In this document: positions 1 to 9,377 of the stretch, in pieces
Layout: every line of letters begins with the position of its first letter
How positions within the stretch are numbered: position 1 is the first letter of the stretch
Source of the DNA: Dokdonella sp.
Lineage (GTDB): Bacteria > Pseudomonadota > Gammaproteobacteria > Xanthomonadales > Rhodanobacteraceae
Direction: 5' to 3'
Assembly (NCBI RefSeq): GCF_019634775.1
Contig: NZ_JAHCAS010000003.1
Coordinates: 124,001-188,000, forward strand
DNA: 64,000 bases
The notes under the pieces: model-generated
The model's input: only the letters and a program-made list of their open reading frames with translations
Databases searched by the model: none
What the model was told of the DNA's origin: nothing
Position numbers and translations under genes: made by a program

Positions 1-192
1 AGGGCCTCCCAGTGCCATGCGTGCGTCGGAAGGGGGGCGAGCAAGCGGATCGCAATGGATCGTCCGGCATCGGCCCACGACCGCAACGACCGCGCAGGCA
101 TGACGGCCGCGAGTCTATATCAAAAAAATCAACCTTGCGACAGGGCCGAAAGTACCGGATTGCGGAGGTGCGTCAACCGATCCCGTGGCGAC

Positions 193-528
193 TCAGACAG
201 CCGGTTCGACCGTGAAACTCTCGCCACAACCGCACTCGCCGGTCGCGTTCGGGTTGTGGAACACGAAGGCGGCGTTGAGGCCCTGGCGGCGGAAGTCGAT
301 CTCGGTACCGTCGACGAACGGCAGGGCCTTGGCGTCGACAAGCACACGCACGCCGTCCTGGTCGAATACGGTGTCGTTGTCGGCGACGCGGTCGGCGACG
401 TCGACGGTGTAGGCGAAACCCGAGCAGCCGGTGCGCTTGATGCCGAAACGGACGCCCACGGCATCGGGCGCGCGGGCGAGAAAGTCCTGCATGCGCTTGA
501 GGGCAGCGGCGGTGAGCTGGATGGCCAT
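193..528 (-). CDS. A-type iron-sulfur carrier protein (IscA/ErpA family)
   Basis: This 111-residue protein belongs to the HesB/IscA/ErpA family, which carries nascent Fe-S clusters to apo-enzymes in the cytoplasm. The three cluster-ligand cysteines are visible at C35, C99 and C101 ([16 protein letters not shown]), the same positions as in E. coli IscA. I chose the ATG at 528 (MAIQLT) because homologues begin here and GGGA lies just upstream; an in-frame extension to 657 looks non-coding. It stands alone rather than in an isc or suf operon and is divergent from asnS, so which A-type paralogue it is (IscA, ErpA or SufA) cannot be settled from sequence alone. Confidence 0.93.
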   Translation of the reverse strand: MAIQLTAAALKRMQDFLARAPDAVGVRFGIKRTGCSGFAYTVDVADRVADNDTVFDQDGVRVLVDAKALPFVDGTEIDFRRQGLNAAFVFHNPNATGECGCGESFTVEPAV

Positions 529-693
529 GGGGCGGTTCCCGGGATGACAGGGCGATGTTACATCGTAGCCAGCCGAGATCGTGGCGGCGTGCGCGGATTC
601 AAGCCATCCGCACGCGTGGCGCGCGGCGCTTCCGCTATCATGTGCGGCTCCGCGCAACCATCCCGCTCCACATCGTCCCTGGAGTCCTCCCGC

Positions 694-2094
694 ATGTCCG
701 TCGTCAGTGTCAAACAGGCCCTTTCCGGCAGCATCGCCGCCGGCTCCCGCATTCGCGTGCGCGGTTGGGTGCGCACGCGCCGCGATTCAAAAGCCGGCCT
801 GTCCTTCGTCAACGTCAGCGACGGCTCGTGCTTCGACGCGATCCAGGTGGTCGCCCCGGAATCGCTGCCGAACTACGCGAGCGAGGTGCTGCACCTGAGC
901 GCCGGCTGCTCGGTCATCGCCGAGGGCGAACTGGTGCCTTCACAGGGCAAGGGCCAGGGCTTCGAACTGGCCGCCACGCACATCGAGGTGGTCGGCTTCG
1001 TCGACGATCCGGAAACCTACCCGATCCAGCCGAAGCCGCATTCGCTCGAGTTCCTGCGCGAAGTCGCACACCTGCGTCCTCGCACGAACCTGTTCGGCGC
1101 GGTCACGCGTGTGCGCCATACGCTCGCCGCTGCCGTGCACCGGTTCTTCCACGAACACGGTTACTACTGGGTCAATACCCCGATCATCACGACCTCGGAC
1201 GCCGAAGGGGCCGGACAGATGTTCCGCGTCTCCACGCTGGACCTCATGAACCTGCCGCGCACCGACAAGGGCGGTATCGACTACCGCAAGGATTTCTTCG
1301 GCAAGGAAGCGTTCCTGACCGTCTCCGGCCAGCTCAATGTCGAGGCCTATTGCCTGGCCCTGAGCAAGGTCTACACCTTCGGCCCGACCTTCCGCGCCGA
1401 GAACTCGCATACCGCGCGTCACCTCGCCGAGTTCTGGATGATCGAGCCGGAGATCGCCTTCGCCGATCTCGACGAGGATGCGCGCGTGGCCGAGGCACTG
1501 CTCAAGTACGTGTTCAAGGCCGTGCTCGACGAGCGTGCCGACGACATGGCCTTCTTCGCCGAGCGCGTCGAGAAAACCGCGATCTCTCGCCTCGAAAACC
1601 TGGTCGATGCGCCATTCGAGCGCGTCGACTACACCGATGCGGTCGAGATCCTGAAGAAGTCGGGCAGGAAGTTCGAGTACGCGGTGGATTGGGGTGCCGA
1701 CCTGCAGACCGAACATGAGCGCTTCCTCACCGAGGAACACATCGGTCGCCCGGTCGTGGTGACGAATTACCCGGAGAAGATCAAGGCGTTCTACATGCGC
1801 CTCAACGACGATGGCCGCACGGTCGCCGCGATGGACGTGCTCGCGCCGGGCATCGGCGAGATCATCGGCGGCTCGCAGCGCGAGGAACGCCTCGACGTGC
1901 TCGATGCGCGCATGCAGCAGTTCGGCCTCGATCCCGTCCACTACGGCTGGTACCGCGATTTCCGCCGTTACGGCACGGTGCCGCATGCCGGCTTCGGGCT
2001 CGGCTTCGAGCGCCTGGTCGTCTACGTCTGTGGCCTGGCCAACATCCGCGACGCGATTCCCTACCCGCGCGCGCCCGGACAGGCCGAGTTCTGA
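694..2094 (+). CDS. asnS: Asparaginyl-tRNA synthetase
   Basis: AsnS is a class IIb aminoacyl-tRNA synthetase that charges tRNA-Asn with asparagine using ATP. At 466 residues it matches the E. coli enzyme length exactly when started at the ATG at 694 ([12 protein letters not shown] about nine bases upstream). An N-terminal OB-fold anticodon domain (about residues 15-110) is followed by the class II catalytic core, with motif 2 near residue 233 ([16 protein letters not shown]) and motif 3 near 433 (GFGLGFERL). Its stop overlaps the start of the next small membrane-protein gene (TGATG), so the two are probably co-translated. Confidence 0.98.
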   Translation: MSVVSVKQALSGSIAAGSRIRVRGWVRTRRDSKAGLSFVNVSDGSCFDAIQVVAPESLPNYASEVLHLSAGCSVIAEGELVPSQGKGQGFELAATHIEVVGFVDDPETYPIQPKPHSLEFLREVAHLRPRTNLFGAVTRVRHTLAAAVHRFFHEHGYYWVNTPIITTSDAEGAGQMFRVSTLDLMNLPRTDKGGIDYRKDFFGKEAFLTVSGQLNVEAYCLALSKVYTFGPTFRAENSHTARHLAEFWMIEPEIAFADLDEDARVAEALLKYVFKAVLDERADDMAFFAERVEKTAISRLENLVDAPFERVDYTDAVEILKKSGRKFEYAVDWGADLQTEHERFLTEEHIGRPVVVTNYPEKIKAFYMRLNDDGRTVAAMDVLAPGIGEIIGGSQREERLDVLDARMQQFGLDPVHYGWYRDFRRYGTVPHAGFGLGFERLVVYVCGLANIRDAIPYPRAPGQAEF

Positions 2095-2402
2095 TGCTCG
2101 CCACGCGCGAATTCCTGCTCGTCATGGGCCTTGGCTTCATCGTCGCCGGGCTTTCGACCTACATCATGACCTGGGTGCTGGTGACCGTGCACCTGCGCGA
2201 CAAGCACCCGGCCGAGCGCGCACGCATCGGCGCCTTCCTGTTCACGCCGCGCGCCTTCGGCTGGTACCTGTGGCGGCGCTACCGCCGGCTCGGCGACCGT
2301 CTGCTCGACGGCATCGCACGCATGGGTTTCGCCGGCGCCTGGGGCATCGTTTTCGGCGCCGCCGCCACCTTCGTTTCCAACGCGCTCGGATGGCTTCCAT
2401 GA
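2094..2402 (+). CDS. Small inner-membrane protein of unknown function
   Basis: This 102-residue protein has two hydrophobic segments, about residues 8-31 and 79-99, separated by a basic stretch (WRRYRRLGDRL), which suggests two membrane spans with a cytoplasmic loop. I do not recognise a family. The start overlaps the asnS stop by one base (TGATG) and the stop overlaps the next start (ATGA), so the three genes asnS, this one and the acidic protein behind it look translationally coupled. That coupling is the main evidence that it is a real gene. Confidence 0.75.
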   Translation: MLATREFLLVMGLGFIVAGLSTYIMTWVLVTVHLRDKHPAERARIGAFLFTPRAFGWYLWRRYRRLGDRLLDGIARMGFAGAWGIVFGAAATFVSNALGWLP

Positions 2403-2740
2403 GCGACGAAACCCTTTCCGCCGACGACGAAGCGGGTGCCGTCATCGAAACGCAATGGTGGTGTGTCGCCGTTGGCGACCTGCTGGTTTGGGCGCGCCTG
2501 CAGGTGTTCGGGTCGGGGCTGGCCGAGGTGCTCGATTCGAGTGGCGGCTACCTGCGCTATGACGATGCGACAGCCGCGCGCATGGCCCTGCTGGACGCCG
2601 AGTTCCGCGCATTCGACGGCCTCGACGAGGACGATGCTGCCGCCTTCGGCTTCGACCTAGGCAGCGTCGAGCCGCCCCGTGCCGGCAGCGACGAAGACCT
2701 GCTGCCGTTGATGACACTCAAGCTGTTGCGCCTGCAGTAG
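2399..2740 (+). CDS. Small acidic protein of unknown function
   Basis: This 113-residue protein is strongly acidic (many Asp/Glu), has no signal peptide or membrane segment, and matches no family I recognise. Its ATG overlaps the stop of the preceding gene as ATGA, which fixes the start at 2399; an ATG three codons earlier is possible. It contains a Trp-rich start (TQWWCVAVGDLLVWARL) and an Asp/Glu-rich middle. It is probably cytoplasmic and co-translated with the small membrane protein before it. Confidence 0.7.
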   Translation: MSDETLSADDEAGAVIETQWWCVAVGDLLVWARLQVFGSGLAEVLDSSGGYLRYDDATAARMALLDAEFRAFDGLDEDDAAAFGFDLGSVEPPRAGSDEDLLPLMTLKLLRLQ

Positions 2741-2771
2741 GCTGCATCGGCCACTACCCGAGGACTGCACG

Positions 2772-3557
2772 ATGGATCTCGACCTGACCGGCAAGCATGC
2801 CCTCGTGCTCGGCGCCTCGCAGGGCATCGGCCGTGCCGCCGCGCATGAACTGGCCACGCTCGGCGCCGATGTCACCGTGCTCGCACGCTCGAATGACGCG
2901 CTCGAAGCCATCGTCGCGGCATTGCCACGACGCAGCGGGCAGAACCACGGCTTCGTTGCGGCCGACATGAACGAGCACGCGGCGCTGCGCGCCCGTGTCG
3001 AGGCGTTGGTCAACGTCACGCCGGTGCAGATCCTGGTAAACAATACGGGCGGCCCACCCGGCGGGCCGGCGCACACGGCCACGCTCGATGAGTTCCGCAT
3101 CGCCTTCAATCAGCACCTGATGGCTGCACAGATCGTCGTGCAGGCCATCCTGCCCGGCATGCGCGCAGCGGGCTACGGACGCATCATCAACGTGATCTCG
3201 ACTTCGGTGAAGGAACCGATCCGCAACCTCGGCGTGTCGAACTCGATCCGCGGTGCGGTGGCCAGCTGGGCGAAGACGCTGGCCGGCGAACTCGGCCCGG
3301 CCGGGATCACCGTCAACAACGTTCTGCCCGGCTACACGAAGACCCAACGGCTCGAACAGATCCTTGCCGACCGCGCGCAGGCGAGTGGCGAGAGCAAGGA
3401 GACCGTCAGCGCACGCATGCTCGCCAGTGTTCCGCTCGATCGATTCGCCGAGCCCCACGAAGTCGCTGCCGCAATCGCCTTCCTCGCCTCCCCCGCAGCG
3501 GCTTATGTCAATGGCATCAACCTGCCCGTCGATGGGGGGCGGACGTTGTCGCTTTGA
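2772..3557 (+). CDS. SDR-family oxidoreductase-like protein with altered active site
   Basis: This is a 261-residue short-chain dehydrogenase/reductase fold protein. The nucleotide-binding motif GASQGIG is at residues 14-20, NNTGG at 90-94, and the usual closing PVDGG appears near the C-terminus. Aligned with FabG-type enzymes, the catalytic YxxxK is replaced by S156-N-S-I-R160, while S143/S145 and N113 remain at their expected places. It may belong to a known 3-oxoacyl-ACP-reductase-like SDR branch, but the missing Tyr and Lys argue against standard hydride-transfer catalysis. It lies 31 bases after the acidic protein and may be part of the asnS transcript. Confidence 0.85.
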   Translation: MDLDLTGKHALVLGASQGIGRAAAHELATLGADVTVLARSNDALEAIVAALPRRSGQNHGFVAADMNEHAALRARVEALVNVTPVQILVNNTGGPPGGPAHTATLDEFRIAFNQHLMAAQIVVQAILPGMRAAGYGRIINVISTSVKEPIRNLGVSNSIRGAVASWAKTLAGELGPAGITVNNVLPGYTKTQRLEQILADRAQASGESKETVSARMLASVPLDRFAEPHEVAAAIAFLASPAAAYVNGINLPVDGGRTLSL

Positions 3558-3886
3558 CCGCGCGCTTGCGCGAATCGCAGGCAAGGGATGCTCTGATCGA
3601 TCCCGCAATGGCGTCATCACATCCACAAGATTCGCAGCGGGGTGGGCGTGGCGAAGTGCAGGCTGGTTGCCTGGGCGAGCCGCGCCCGCACAGGACGGTG
3701 ACGCCGTCGCGGGATTGATCAGAGCATCCCAAAGGGTCCAAACACCCGCCGCACCACCGCCAACGATGCCGGCATGCGCCGCACATGCCGTGGATCGCCA
3801 CACGCGACGCTGACACCGTTGAGGGATGGTTGGGAGCGCCCCGGACTTCGCGCGAGCGACGAAAGTCGCCCATGCATCGACGCAGA
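3558..3886. other. Gene-free stretch between convergent genes
   Basis: These 329 bases separate the SDR gene and the glutamine-amidotransferase-like gene, whose 3' ends face each other. Apart from the MITE-like inverted repeat at 3585-3730 I see no coding signal; long open frames across it have no family resemblance and no ribosome-binding site. Confidence 0.6.
3585..3730. repeat. MITE-like element with 33-36 bp imperfect terminal inverted repeats
   Basis: The left arm (3585-3620, beginning GGGATGCTCTGATCGATCCC) and the right arm (3698-3730, ending GGGATTGATCAGAGCATCCC) are near-perfect reverse complements, enclosing about 77 unrelated bases. The same arm sequence recurs at 30471-30530 directly after another gene. 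Size and structure suggest a small non-autonomous repeat, or a folded transcript end for the SDR gene. No target-site duplication or transposase is visible. Confidence 0.75.
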
Positions 3887-4684
3887 TCACCCGCGGTTCG
3901 CACGCCGTGCCCGCGCGGCATCCAGAAACGCCCGCATCAGCGGATCGGCTGCCAGCAAGCCGGGGTCACGGCCGTCGTGGAATTCAGGGTGCCATTGCAC
4001 GCCGACGATGAAACCCGCGCCCTCGCCACGGATAGCCTCGATCACGCCATCATCGGACCAGGCATCGACACGCAGACCTGCACCGAGGCGCTTGATGCCC
4101 TGGTGGTGGATCGAGTTGACGCGCGCGGCACGGATCCCAGGATGGACCGCCGCCAGCAGGCCGTCTTCGGCGAAGCGCAGGCCATGGCCGTGCTCGTCGT
4201 AGGCCTCGGCCTGCACGTGCCGTTCACGGGTGGCACCATCGGCGCACAGATCCTGATACAGGGTTCCACCGAAGGCGACATTGATGAGCTGGTGGCCGCG
4301 GCAAATGCCGAACACCGGCTTGCCGGCGCCGGCAAAGCCGCGCACGAGCTCGAGTTCGAAACGGTCGCGCACGGCATCGATTGCGCCGAGCGTGTGCGTC
4401 GGCTCCTCGCCATAGCTGCGTGGATCGATGTCGGCACCCCCCTGCAGGATCAGGCCATCGAGCGAGGCGACGATGTCATGCATGTCGATGTGGGCAGGCC
4501 GGATGAGGCTCTCGCGCTCGACCGTCGGCAGCATGACCACCATGGCCCCAAGCGACATCACCCAATGCGCGACCGATTGCTCCAGGTACTGCAGGGTCTT
4601 GCCACGGAAGCCGAGTTCGGTCGGCACCTGACGCAGGATGCGCGGCGACACGCCGATCAACAGTTTCGAAGTCTCGTCGCTCAT
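3887..4684 (-). CDS. Class I glutamine amidotransferase-like hydrolase (peptidase C26, PuuD-like)
   Basis: This 265-residue cytoplasmic enzyme resembles gamma-glutamyl-GABA hydrolase PuuD and relatives that release glutamate from gamma-glutamyl amides. The nucleophile elbow is FGICRGHQ with C128, and the His/Glu partners lie in VQWHPE (H232, E234); the oxyanion strand LQGGADIDP is at about residues 80-88. The start at 4684 (MSDETSK) is chosen from homologue length; the frame stays open upstream and no strong ribosome-binding site is seen. No polyamine genes are nearby, so its substrate is unassigned. Confidence 0.88.
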   Translation of the reverse strand: MSDETSKLLIGVSPRILRQVPTELGFRGKTLQYLEQSVAHWVMSLGAMVVMLPTVERESLIRPAHIDMHDIVASLDGLILQGGADIDPRSYGEEPTHTLGAIDAVRDRFELELVRGFAGAGKPVFGICRGHQLINVAFGGTLYQDLCADGATRERHVQAEAYDEHGHGLRFAEDGLLAAVHPGIRAARVNSIHHQGIKRLGAGLRVDAWSDDGVIEAIRGEGAGFIVGVQWHPEFHDGRDPGLLAADPLMRAFLDAARARRANRG

Positions 4685-4748
4685 GGGTTCAGGATCGCCG
4701 CGAGCCGATCCATGATCGGCGGATGCAACTCGTTCAATGACACCCGGA

Positions 4749-5654
4749 TCACTGCAGGCTGCGCAAGGCCTCGAGCACCGCCGGTCGCAATGTCGCCCGC
4801 AGCGCTTCGTCTTGCGATTCGCTCGCATTGACGTAGAGCACAAGCAGCAAAGCCTGCAGATTGTGCCGGCGCGCGAGGGTGATCCGTGAGCCAAACAGAT
4901 TGCCGTCCTCGGGCAGGGCAGCGATGCCGGCGAACCAGTCACGCCATTGCTCGGTGGTGTATCGATGGTGTCCGGCGATGTAGAGCAGCGGCAGCGCCAG
5001 ACGTTCCGGCTCACCGTAGACATAGAAGTGACCGCTTGCCGGCGCGACCTGGCTGGCGAGCGCATCGACGATGCGGTCGATGCCGTCTGCGGAAACGTGA
5101 GGATGCACGGCCAGTTGCGCCAGCAGGTCGGCACCGTGCGCAACCGCATGGCGCCAACCGGCGCGTGCATCGAAGCCGCGGTAGTCGCGGATCGACTCGA
5201 ACCAGTCTGCGGTGGTATCGACGAGGCCACTGATCGCGGCAGCGTCGAGCAACGGCTTGTGTCGATCCGAACCAACCAGTGCGGCGAGCACGAGGGCCGA
5301 AAACGAGGCGCGAAAACCGACCGTGTCGGCCGGTGTGGGCGACAGCTCGCGGGTCAGGCGCGCGAGCAGAGACGTGCGCGTCTCGGCACCGAGCCGAGCA
5401 TCGCGCAGCCAAGTACTGATCGCCTCGTAGGCGATCGCGTCACGCAGTCGAGGATCTGGATTGCCGAGGCAATCGACGAGTTCGAGGGCAAGCGCATCGC
5501 GCTCATCGGCATCCTCGAGCGCGAAGCCCGCTTCGGCGAGCGTCGTCAGAGTCGCCCTGGTCGTGCCGGCAGGCGGACACGCTGCCTGGAGATTCCCTGC
5601 CTGGGTCGATGCCAACAGGGCAACCAGGACCAGCCACGGATTGATCGGACGCAT
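4749..5654 (-). CDS. Exported DUF2785 family protein
   Basis: This 301-residue protein starts with a signal peptide (MRPINPWLVLVALLAS, cleavage likely after LQA-A near residue 25) and then carries the DUF2785 helical region, with the typical RDYRGFDARAGWRHAVAHG block in its middle. The start at 5654 is supported by AGGAGG four bases upstream; an in-frame start seven codons earlier lacks one. The product is probably periplasmic and its function is unknown. It lies 64 bases upstream of the amidotransferase-like gene on the same strand, so the two may be co-transcribed. Confidence 0.85.
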   Translation of the reverse strand: MRPINPWLVLVALLASTQAGNLQAACPPAGTTRATLTTLAEAGFALEDADERDALALELVDCLGNPDPRLRDAIAYEAISTWLRDARLGAETRTSLLARLTRELSPTPADTVGFRASFSALVLAALVGSDRHKPLLDAAAISGLVDTTADWFESIRDYRGFDARAGWRHAVAHGADLLAQLAVHPHVSADGIDRIVDALASQVAPASGHFYVYGEPERLALPLLYIAGHHRYTTEQWRDWFAGIAALPEDGNLFGSRITLARRHNLQALLLVLYVNASESQDEALRATLRPAVLEALRSLQ

Positions 5655-5918
5655 GAACCCTCCTGTCCGGGCCAACGGATGTCAGATGATACGCATGCGG
5701 ACGCCCGCGGCAGCGTGAACGGGATCCACCATGCCGCCCCCTGGTCGCACCGCGGGGCCTTGGAGGATCACTCGTGCGGTCGCGGCGACAGGACACATAC
5801 TGCAGCGCATGTAGATGCACTCGCCTTTCTGTGTGATAGTCGCTCTAGGGCGACGGCGCATCCAGGCCGGGTGCGTACCGGCGCCGCACGGTGTACCACC
5901 AGAATGGGGAGTTGAATC

Positions 5919-8504
5919 ATGCGAACGTTATCGATAACGGCATCCCTGCTGACTGCTTTCGCGAGCTGCGCATATGCACAGGAAGTACTCGACTGTGCCA
6001 AGCTTTCCAACAGTGCGCTGGCGGAACCGCAGGACTATGCCATCCAGTGTGCGGCCGCCATCGAAGCCGCTCCGGCACCGTTGGCGCCACTGCTGCCGAA
6101 CGCGCCGTCGGACACGGGCTATGCCTACAACATGCGCGGCGTCACCGGCAGCGCTCAAGGCCTCTATTCCTTCACGCTGAGCACGTTCGGCACGCAAGCC
6201 TTCGTCGGCGATCCGGGCGCATCGTTCTACGCCTTGGACTTCGACCCGACCGGCACCACGCTTTATGCCATCCAGTCCGTCACCGGCAATCCATCGGTGT
6301 TCGGTACGGTGAACACCGCAACCGGCGCGTTCACGTCCCTCGCCCCGGTGAGCGGCCTCACGGGCACTGACGCGCCAACCGGCCTCAGCATCGATCCGGT
6401 CACCGGTGACGCCTTCCTGTCGACCGCGACCAACATCTACTCGTTCAACCTCGGCACCGGCGCGGCGACGCTCATCGGCTCGACCGGCGTCGCGAGCGGA
6501 ATCATGATCGACATCGCGATCAACTGTGATGGCGACATGTACGGTCACGATATCAGCACCGATTCGCTCTACTCGATCAACCGCGCGACCGGCGCGGCCA
6601 CGCTGATCGGCGGGCACGGGCTGGCGGCGAATTTCGCCCAGGGCATGGACTTCGACAACAATGACGGCACGCTCTACGCCGCGATCTACACCGGCGGCGG
6701 CACCTACACTTATGGCTCGTTCAACCTGACCACCGGCGCGATCTCGCCGCTGCACACGAATACGCCATCGGGTGAATGGGAACTCGCCATCCCGACCACC
6801 TGCGGTCCGGTCGTGCCACCGAGCGAAACGGAGCCCAACGACTCGAAGGCGGAGGCCAACACGCTGCAGCTTCCGGGTTCGAACCGCACCGCGGTCATGA
6901 CCGGCAACTCGACCGCTGCGACGGGCAGCGGCATCGACACCTTCCTCGCCAAGACCTCCGCGCAGGCCCCCGGCTTCTATCGCCATCGCTTGATCGTGCA
7001 GAGCACCACCCCGGGACACACGATCTCGATCCGTGGCCTCTCCCAGTCTGGCGGCGTGATCAATCCGAACTCCGATATCGCCGTGCAGACGAGCAGCACG
7101 ACGACGACTCCGGCGAGGTTCATCCAGTGGTACACCAGCGGCGCACCAGCCGATCTTTACGTGCGCGTGACCGGCACCGCGTCGACGACCGATGACTACA
7201 GCCTCGACTATGAGGTCGAAGCGGTCACGCCGGTGACGGGACCGAGCGGCATCGCGGTCGGAGAGGTGACGATCACGACCGTCGGCCAGACCTCCGTCGA
7301 TACCGACATGTGGATCCACGATGGGGCGCGCTTGGCAATCCCCGACTACGGCAACGACGACGAGCCCGCACCGGGATCGTCGTCTCAGTCGCGCGTGAGC
7401 GAGACGTTCGATCCGGGTGTCTACTACGCCGCCGTATCCACCTTCAACCTCGCGAACAACCTGGCCAGTCCGGCCACTGACAGGTATCGCAGCGGCTCGG
7501 TCGTCGACTTCCCCGGCGTGACCGTCAACAGCAGTACTTCGAGCTCAACCGATCTTGATGTCTCGATCGGCGGTACGCCCGTGACGGTGGTCCGCGACGG
7601 CGTATTCGGCGTGCAGTTCGTGCGCTTCGTGGTCGGCGCCTACGAGATCGAAGGCAACGACGACAAAGCCACGGCGAACACGCTCGTGCTGCCTCCGAAC
7701 GACGCCACCAGCGTCTTTTCGGGCAACTCGACCTCGTCGACCGGCACAGGGCTCGATTACGTCCGCGTGACCACGGCTGCGCAGGCTGCCGATGGCTTCT
7801 ACCGCCACCGCCTGATCGTCACCAGTGACACGCCCGGGCACACACTGACCATCCGTGGCCTCAGCCAGAGCGCAGGTGCGGCCAACCCGACGTCCGACAT
7901 CACCGTGCAAGCGAGTTCGGCGACGACCACGCCGGCGCGCTTCATCCAGTGGTACACCACCGAAGCGCCAGCCGACATCTATGTGCGGGTGGCGGGCACC
8001 GCCGCGACCACGGCCGACTACTCGCTCGACTACACCATCGAGGCGGTCGTGCCGGTCGCCGGACCGGACCTCACCGAACCGACGGTGACGATCACCACGA
8101 TCGGCCAGACGACGACCGATACCGACTTCTGGGTCTACGACGGCGATCGCCTGGCAATCCCGGACTACGGCAACGACGATGCCATCGGCACGTCGGTGTT
8201 CCAGTCGAATCTGGTCCGCGCGTATGCCGATGGCACCTACACGCTGGCGATCTCCAACTGGCAGTTCGCAAACGACCAGACCGCACCCATCGACGACGGC
8301 TACCGCTCGGGCTCCCTGCTCGACTTCCCAGGCGCGATCGCCAACACAAGCACGACGCTCAACGCGGCCCTCAACCCGAGCATCGGTGGCACCAGCGTTC
8401 CGCTCACGCGCGCCGGCCCGTTCGACGTCGGCTTCGTGACGTTCTCGGTGTCCGGGGACACGATCTTCAAGGACGGCTTCGACGAAGCAGAACCGATGCC
8501 GTAG
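5919..8504 (+). CDS. Large secreted protein with propeller-like N-part and two tandem PPC-like repeats
   Basis: This 861-residue protein has a clear signal peptide (MRTLSITASLLTAFASCAYA) and a GGGAG ribosome-binding site. Residues about 70-290 contain short repeats of the type LYSINRATGAATLIG, suggesting a beta-propeller. Two long repeats follow (about 302-570 and 574-850), each starting with E-x-N-D as in pre-peptidase C-terminal domains and each containing FYRHRLIV, TIRGLSQS and ARFIQWYT blocks. The C-terminus carries DTIFKDGFD (8457-8483), a tail shared with two other secreted proteins in this window. I see no protease or other catalytic motif. A strong terminator follows. Confidence 0.88.
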   Translation: MRTLSITASLLTAFASCAYAQEVLDCAKLSNSALAEPQDYAIQCAAAIEAAPAPLAPLLPNAPSDTGYAYNMRGVTGSAQGLYSFTLSTFGTQAFVGDPGASFYALDFDPTGTTLYAIQSVTGNPSVFGTVNTATGAFTSLAPVSGLTGTDAPTGLSIDPVTGDAFLSTATNIYSFNLGTGAATLIGSTGVASGIMIDIAINCDGDMYGHDISTDSLYSINRATGAATLIGGHGLAANFAQGMDFDNNDGTLYAAIYTGGGTYTYGSFNLTTGAISPLHTNTPSGEWELAIPTTCGPVVPPSETEPNDSKAEANTLQLPGSNRTAVMTGNSTAATGSGIDTFLAKTSAQAPGFYRHRLIVQSTTPGHTISIRGLSQSGGVINPNSDIAVQTSSTTTTPARFIQWYTSGAPADLYVRVTGTASTTDDYSLDYEVEAVTPVTGPSGIAVGEVTITTVGQTSVDTDMWIHDGARLAIPDYGNDDEPAPGSSSQSRVSETFDPGVYYAAVSTFNLANNLASPATDRYRSGSVVDFPGVTVNSSTSSSTDLDVSIGGTPVTVVRDGVFGVQFVRFVVGAYEIEGNDDKATANTLVLPPNDATSVFSGNSTSSTGTGLDYVRVTTAAQAADGFYRHRLIVTSDTPGHTLTIRGLSQSAGAANPTSDITVQASSATTTPARFIQWYTTEAPADIYVRVAGTAATTADYSLDYTIEAVVPVAGPDLTEPTVTITTIGQTTTDTDFWVYDGDRLAIPDYGNDDAIGTSVFQSNLVRAYADGTYTLAISNWQFANDQTAPIDDGYRSGSLLDFPGAIANTSTTLNAALNPSIGGTSVPLTRAGPFDVGFVTFSVSGDTIFKDGFDEAEPMP

Positions 8505-8522
8505 ACCGTCGATGGCTTGATC

Positions 8523-8563
8523 GACCCGCGAAGCGGCATGGCTGCTTCGCGGGTCTTTTTTTT
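8523..8563 (+). terminator. Rho-independent terminator of the 861-residue secreted protein gene
   Basis: A perfect 12-bp stem (GACCCGCGAAGC paired with GCTTCGCGGGTC) with a nine-base loop is followed by eight T residues. It begins 18 bases after the stop codon. Confidence 0.93.
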
Positions 8564-8651
8564 CAGGATGTTCCAGCGCGCCGGCCTCCTTCGCACGCCG
8601 CAGAGGCGCGCATGCACGCGTTCCATTCCGCCCTGGCGTATGCTCGGCACC

Positions 8652-9377
8652 ATGAACAGGAATCTGCGGACGTGTGCATTCGGCAGCGTGCTCGCCTGCC
8701 TGACCGGCTGCATGACCCGATCGGTCGTAGTCGAAGCACCGGCACAACCAGACCATATTGCGCCCGCTGCCGAAGCGCGTTTCGAGACCGTCGAGGGTCG
8801 CGGACCGGACGAGATCGTCGCTCTGCGTGCAGCGCCGGCACCGGCGCGACCGCAACTCGTCGAAGGCACGACACCGCTTGCCGATCGACGCGCGCAGGCT
8901 GCCGATGGCCACGCGCATGTGGGCAGCATCCGTTTCGCCGCCGATGATCCCCGCGCCGAAGACAAGGCCTACGCTGCAGCAAGCCGCGTCGGCGCCGACC
9001 GCATGCTCGTCTATCGCCACCACGTGCCGGCAGAAGGCGCAGGCGAGGAATACCTCGCGATGTACTACGTGCGCTTAAAGCTGTTGTTCGGCGCGACATT
9101 CCGCAACCTCACCGCGGCCGAGCGTGCAGGCGTCGACAACCGCAACGGCGTGCAGATCGGCTCGGTCATCACCGGCACGCCGGCTTCGGATGCGAACCTC
9201 ATGCCGGGCGACTTCGTGCTCGCCTTAGACGGCCGCCCGTTACGCGACCGCGTCGAGTTCCAGTCGCTGCTGCGCGATGCAGCCGGCAGGCCGGTGACGC
9301 TGACCGTCCGCCGCGGCGAGGTCACGCTCGAACGTGTCGTGCGCCTCGGCGCGTTGCCGCAAGCCGGAGACCCGTAG
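8652..9377 (+). CDS. PDZ-domain lipoprotein
   Basis: This 241-residue protein starts at MNRNLRTC and has a lipoprotein signal with lipobox LTGC, so it is probably anchored at the periplasmic face of the inner or outer membrane. The C-terminal third is a PDZ domain (GVQIGSVITGTPASDANLMPGD is split across its carboxylate loop and second strand). No protease domain is present, so a scaffold or substrate-binding role is plausible but unproven. Its stop codon TAG is formed by the first bases of the REP palindrome that follows. It is convergent with ilvH. Confidence 0.85.
   Translation: MNRNLRTCAFGSVLACLTGCMTRSVVVEAPAQPDHIAPAAEARFETVEGRGPDEIVALRAAPAPARPQLVEGTTPLADRRAQAADGHAHVGSIRFAADDPRAEDKAYAAASRVGADRMLVYRHHVPAEGAGEEYLAMYYVRLKLLFGATFRNLTAAERAGVDNRNGVQIGSVITGTPASDANLMPGDFVLALDGRPLRDRVEFQSLLRDAAGRPVTLTVRRGEVTLERVVRLGALPQAGDP

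Noticed and set aside
1..192. Possible gene end at the left window edge
   Set aside because: No frame here resembles a known protein; a TATATC box near 115 has no matching -35, so I call nothing.
2754..3890. A 378-codon minus-strand frame across the SDR gene and the gap
   Set aside because: Antisense to the SDR gene and runs through the MITE-like element; no family resemblance.
7545..9023. A 492-codon minus-strand frame
   Set aside because: Antisense to the secreted-protein gene and crosses its terminator; no ribosome-binding site or domain.
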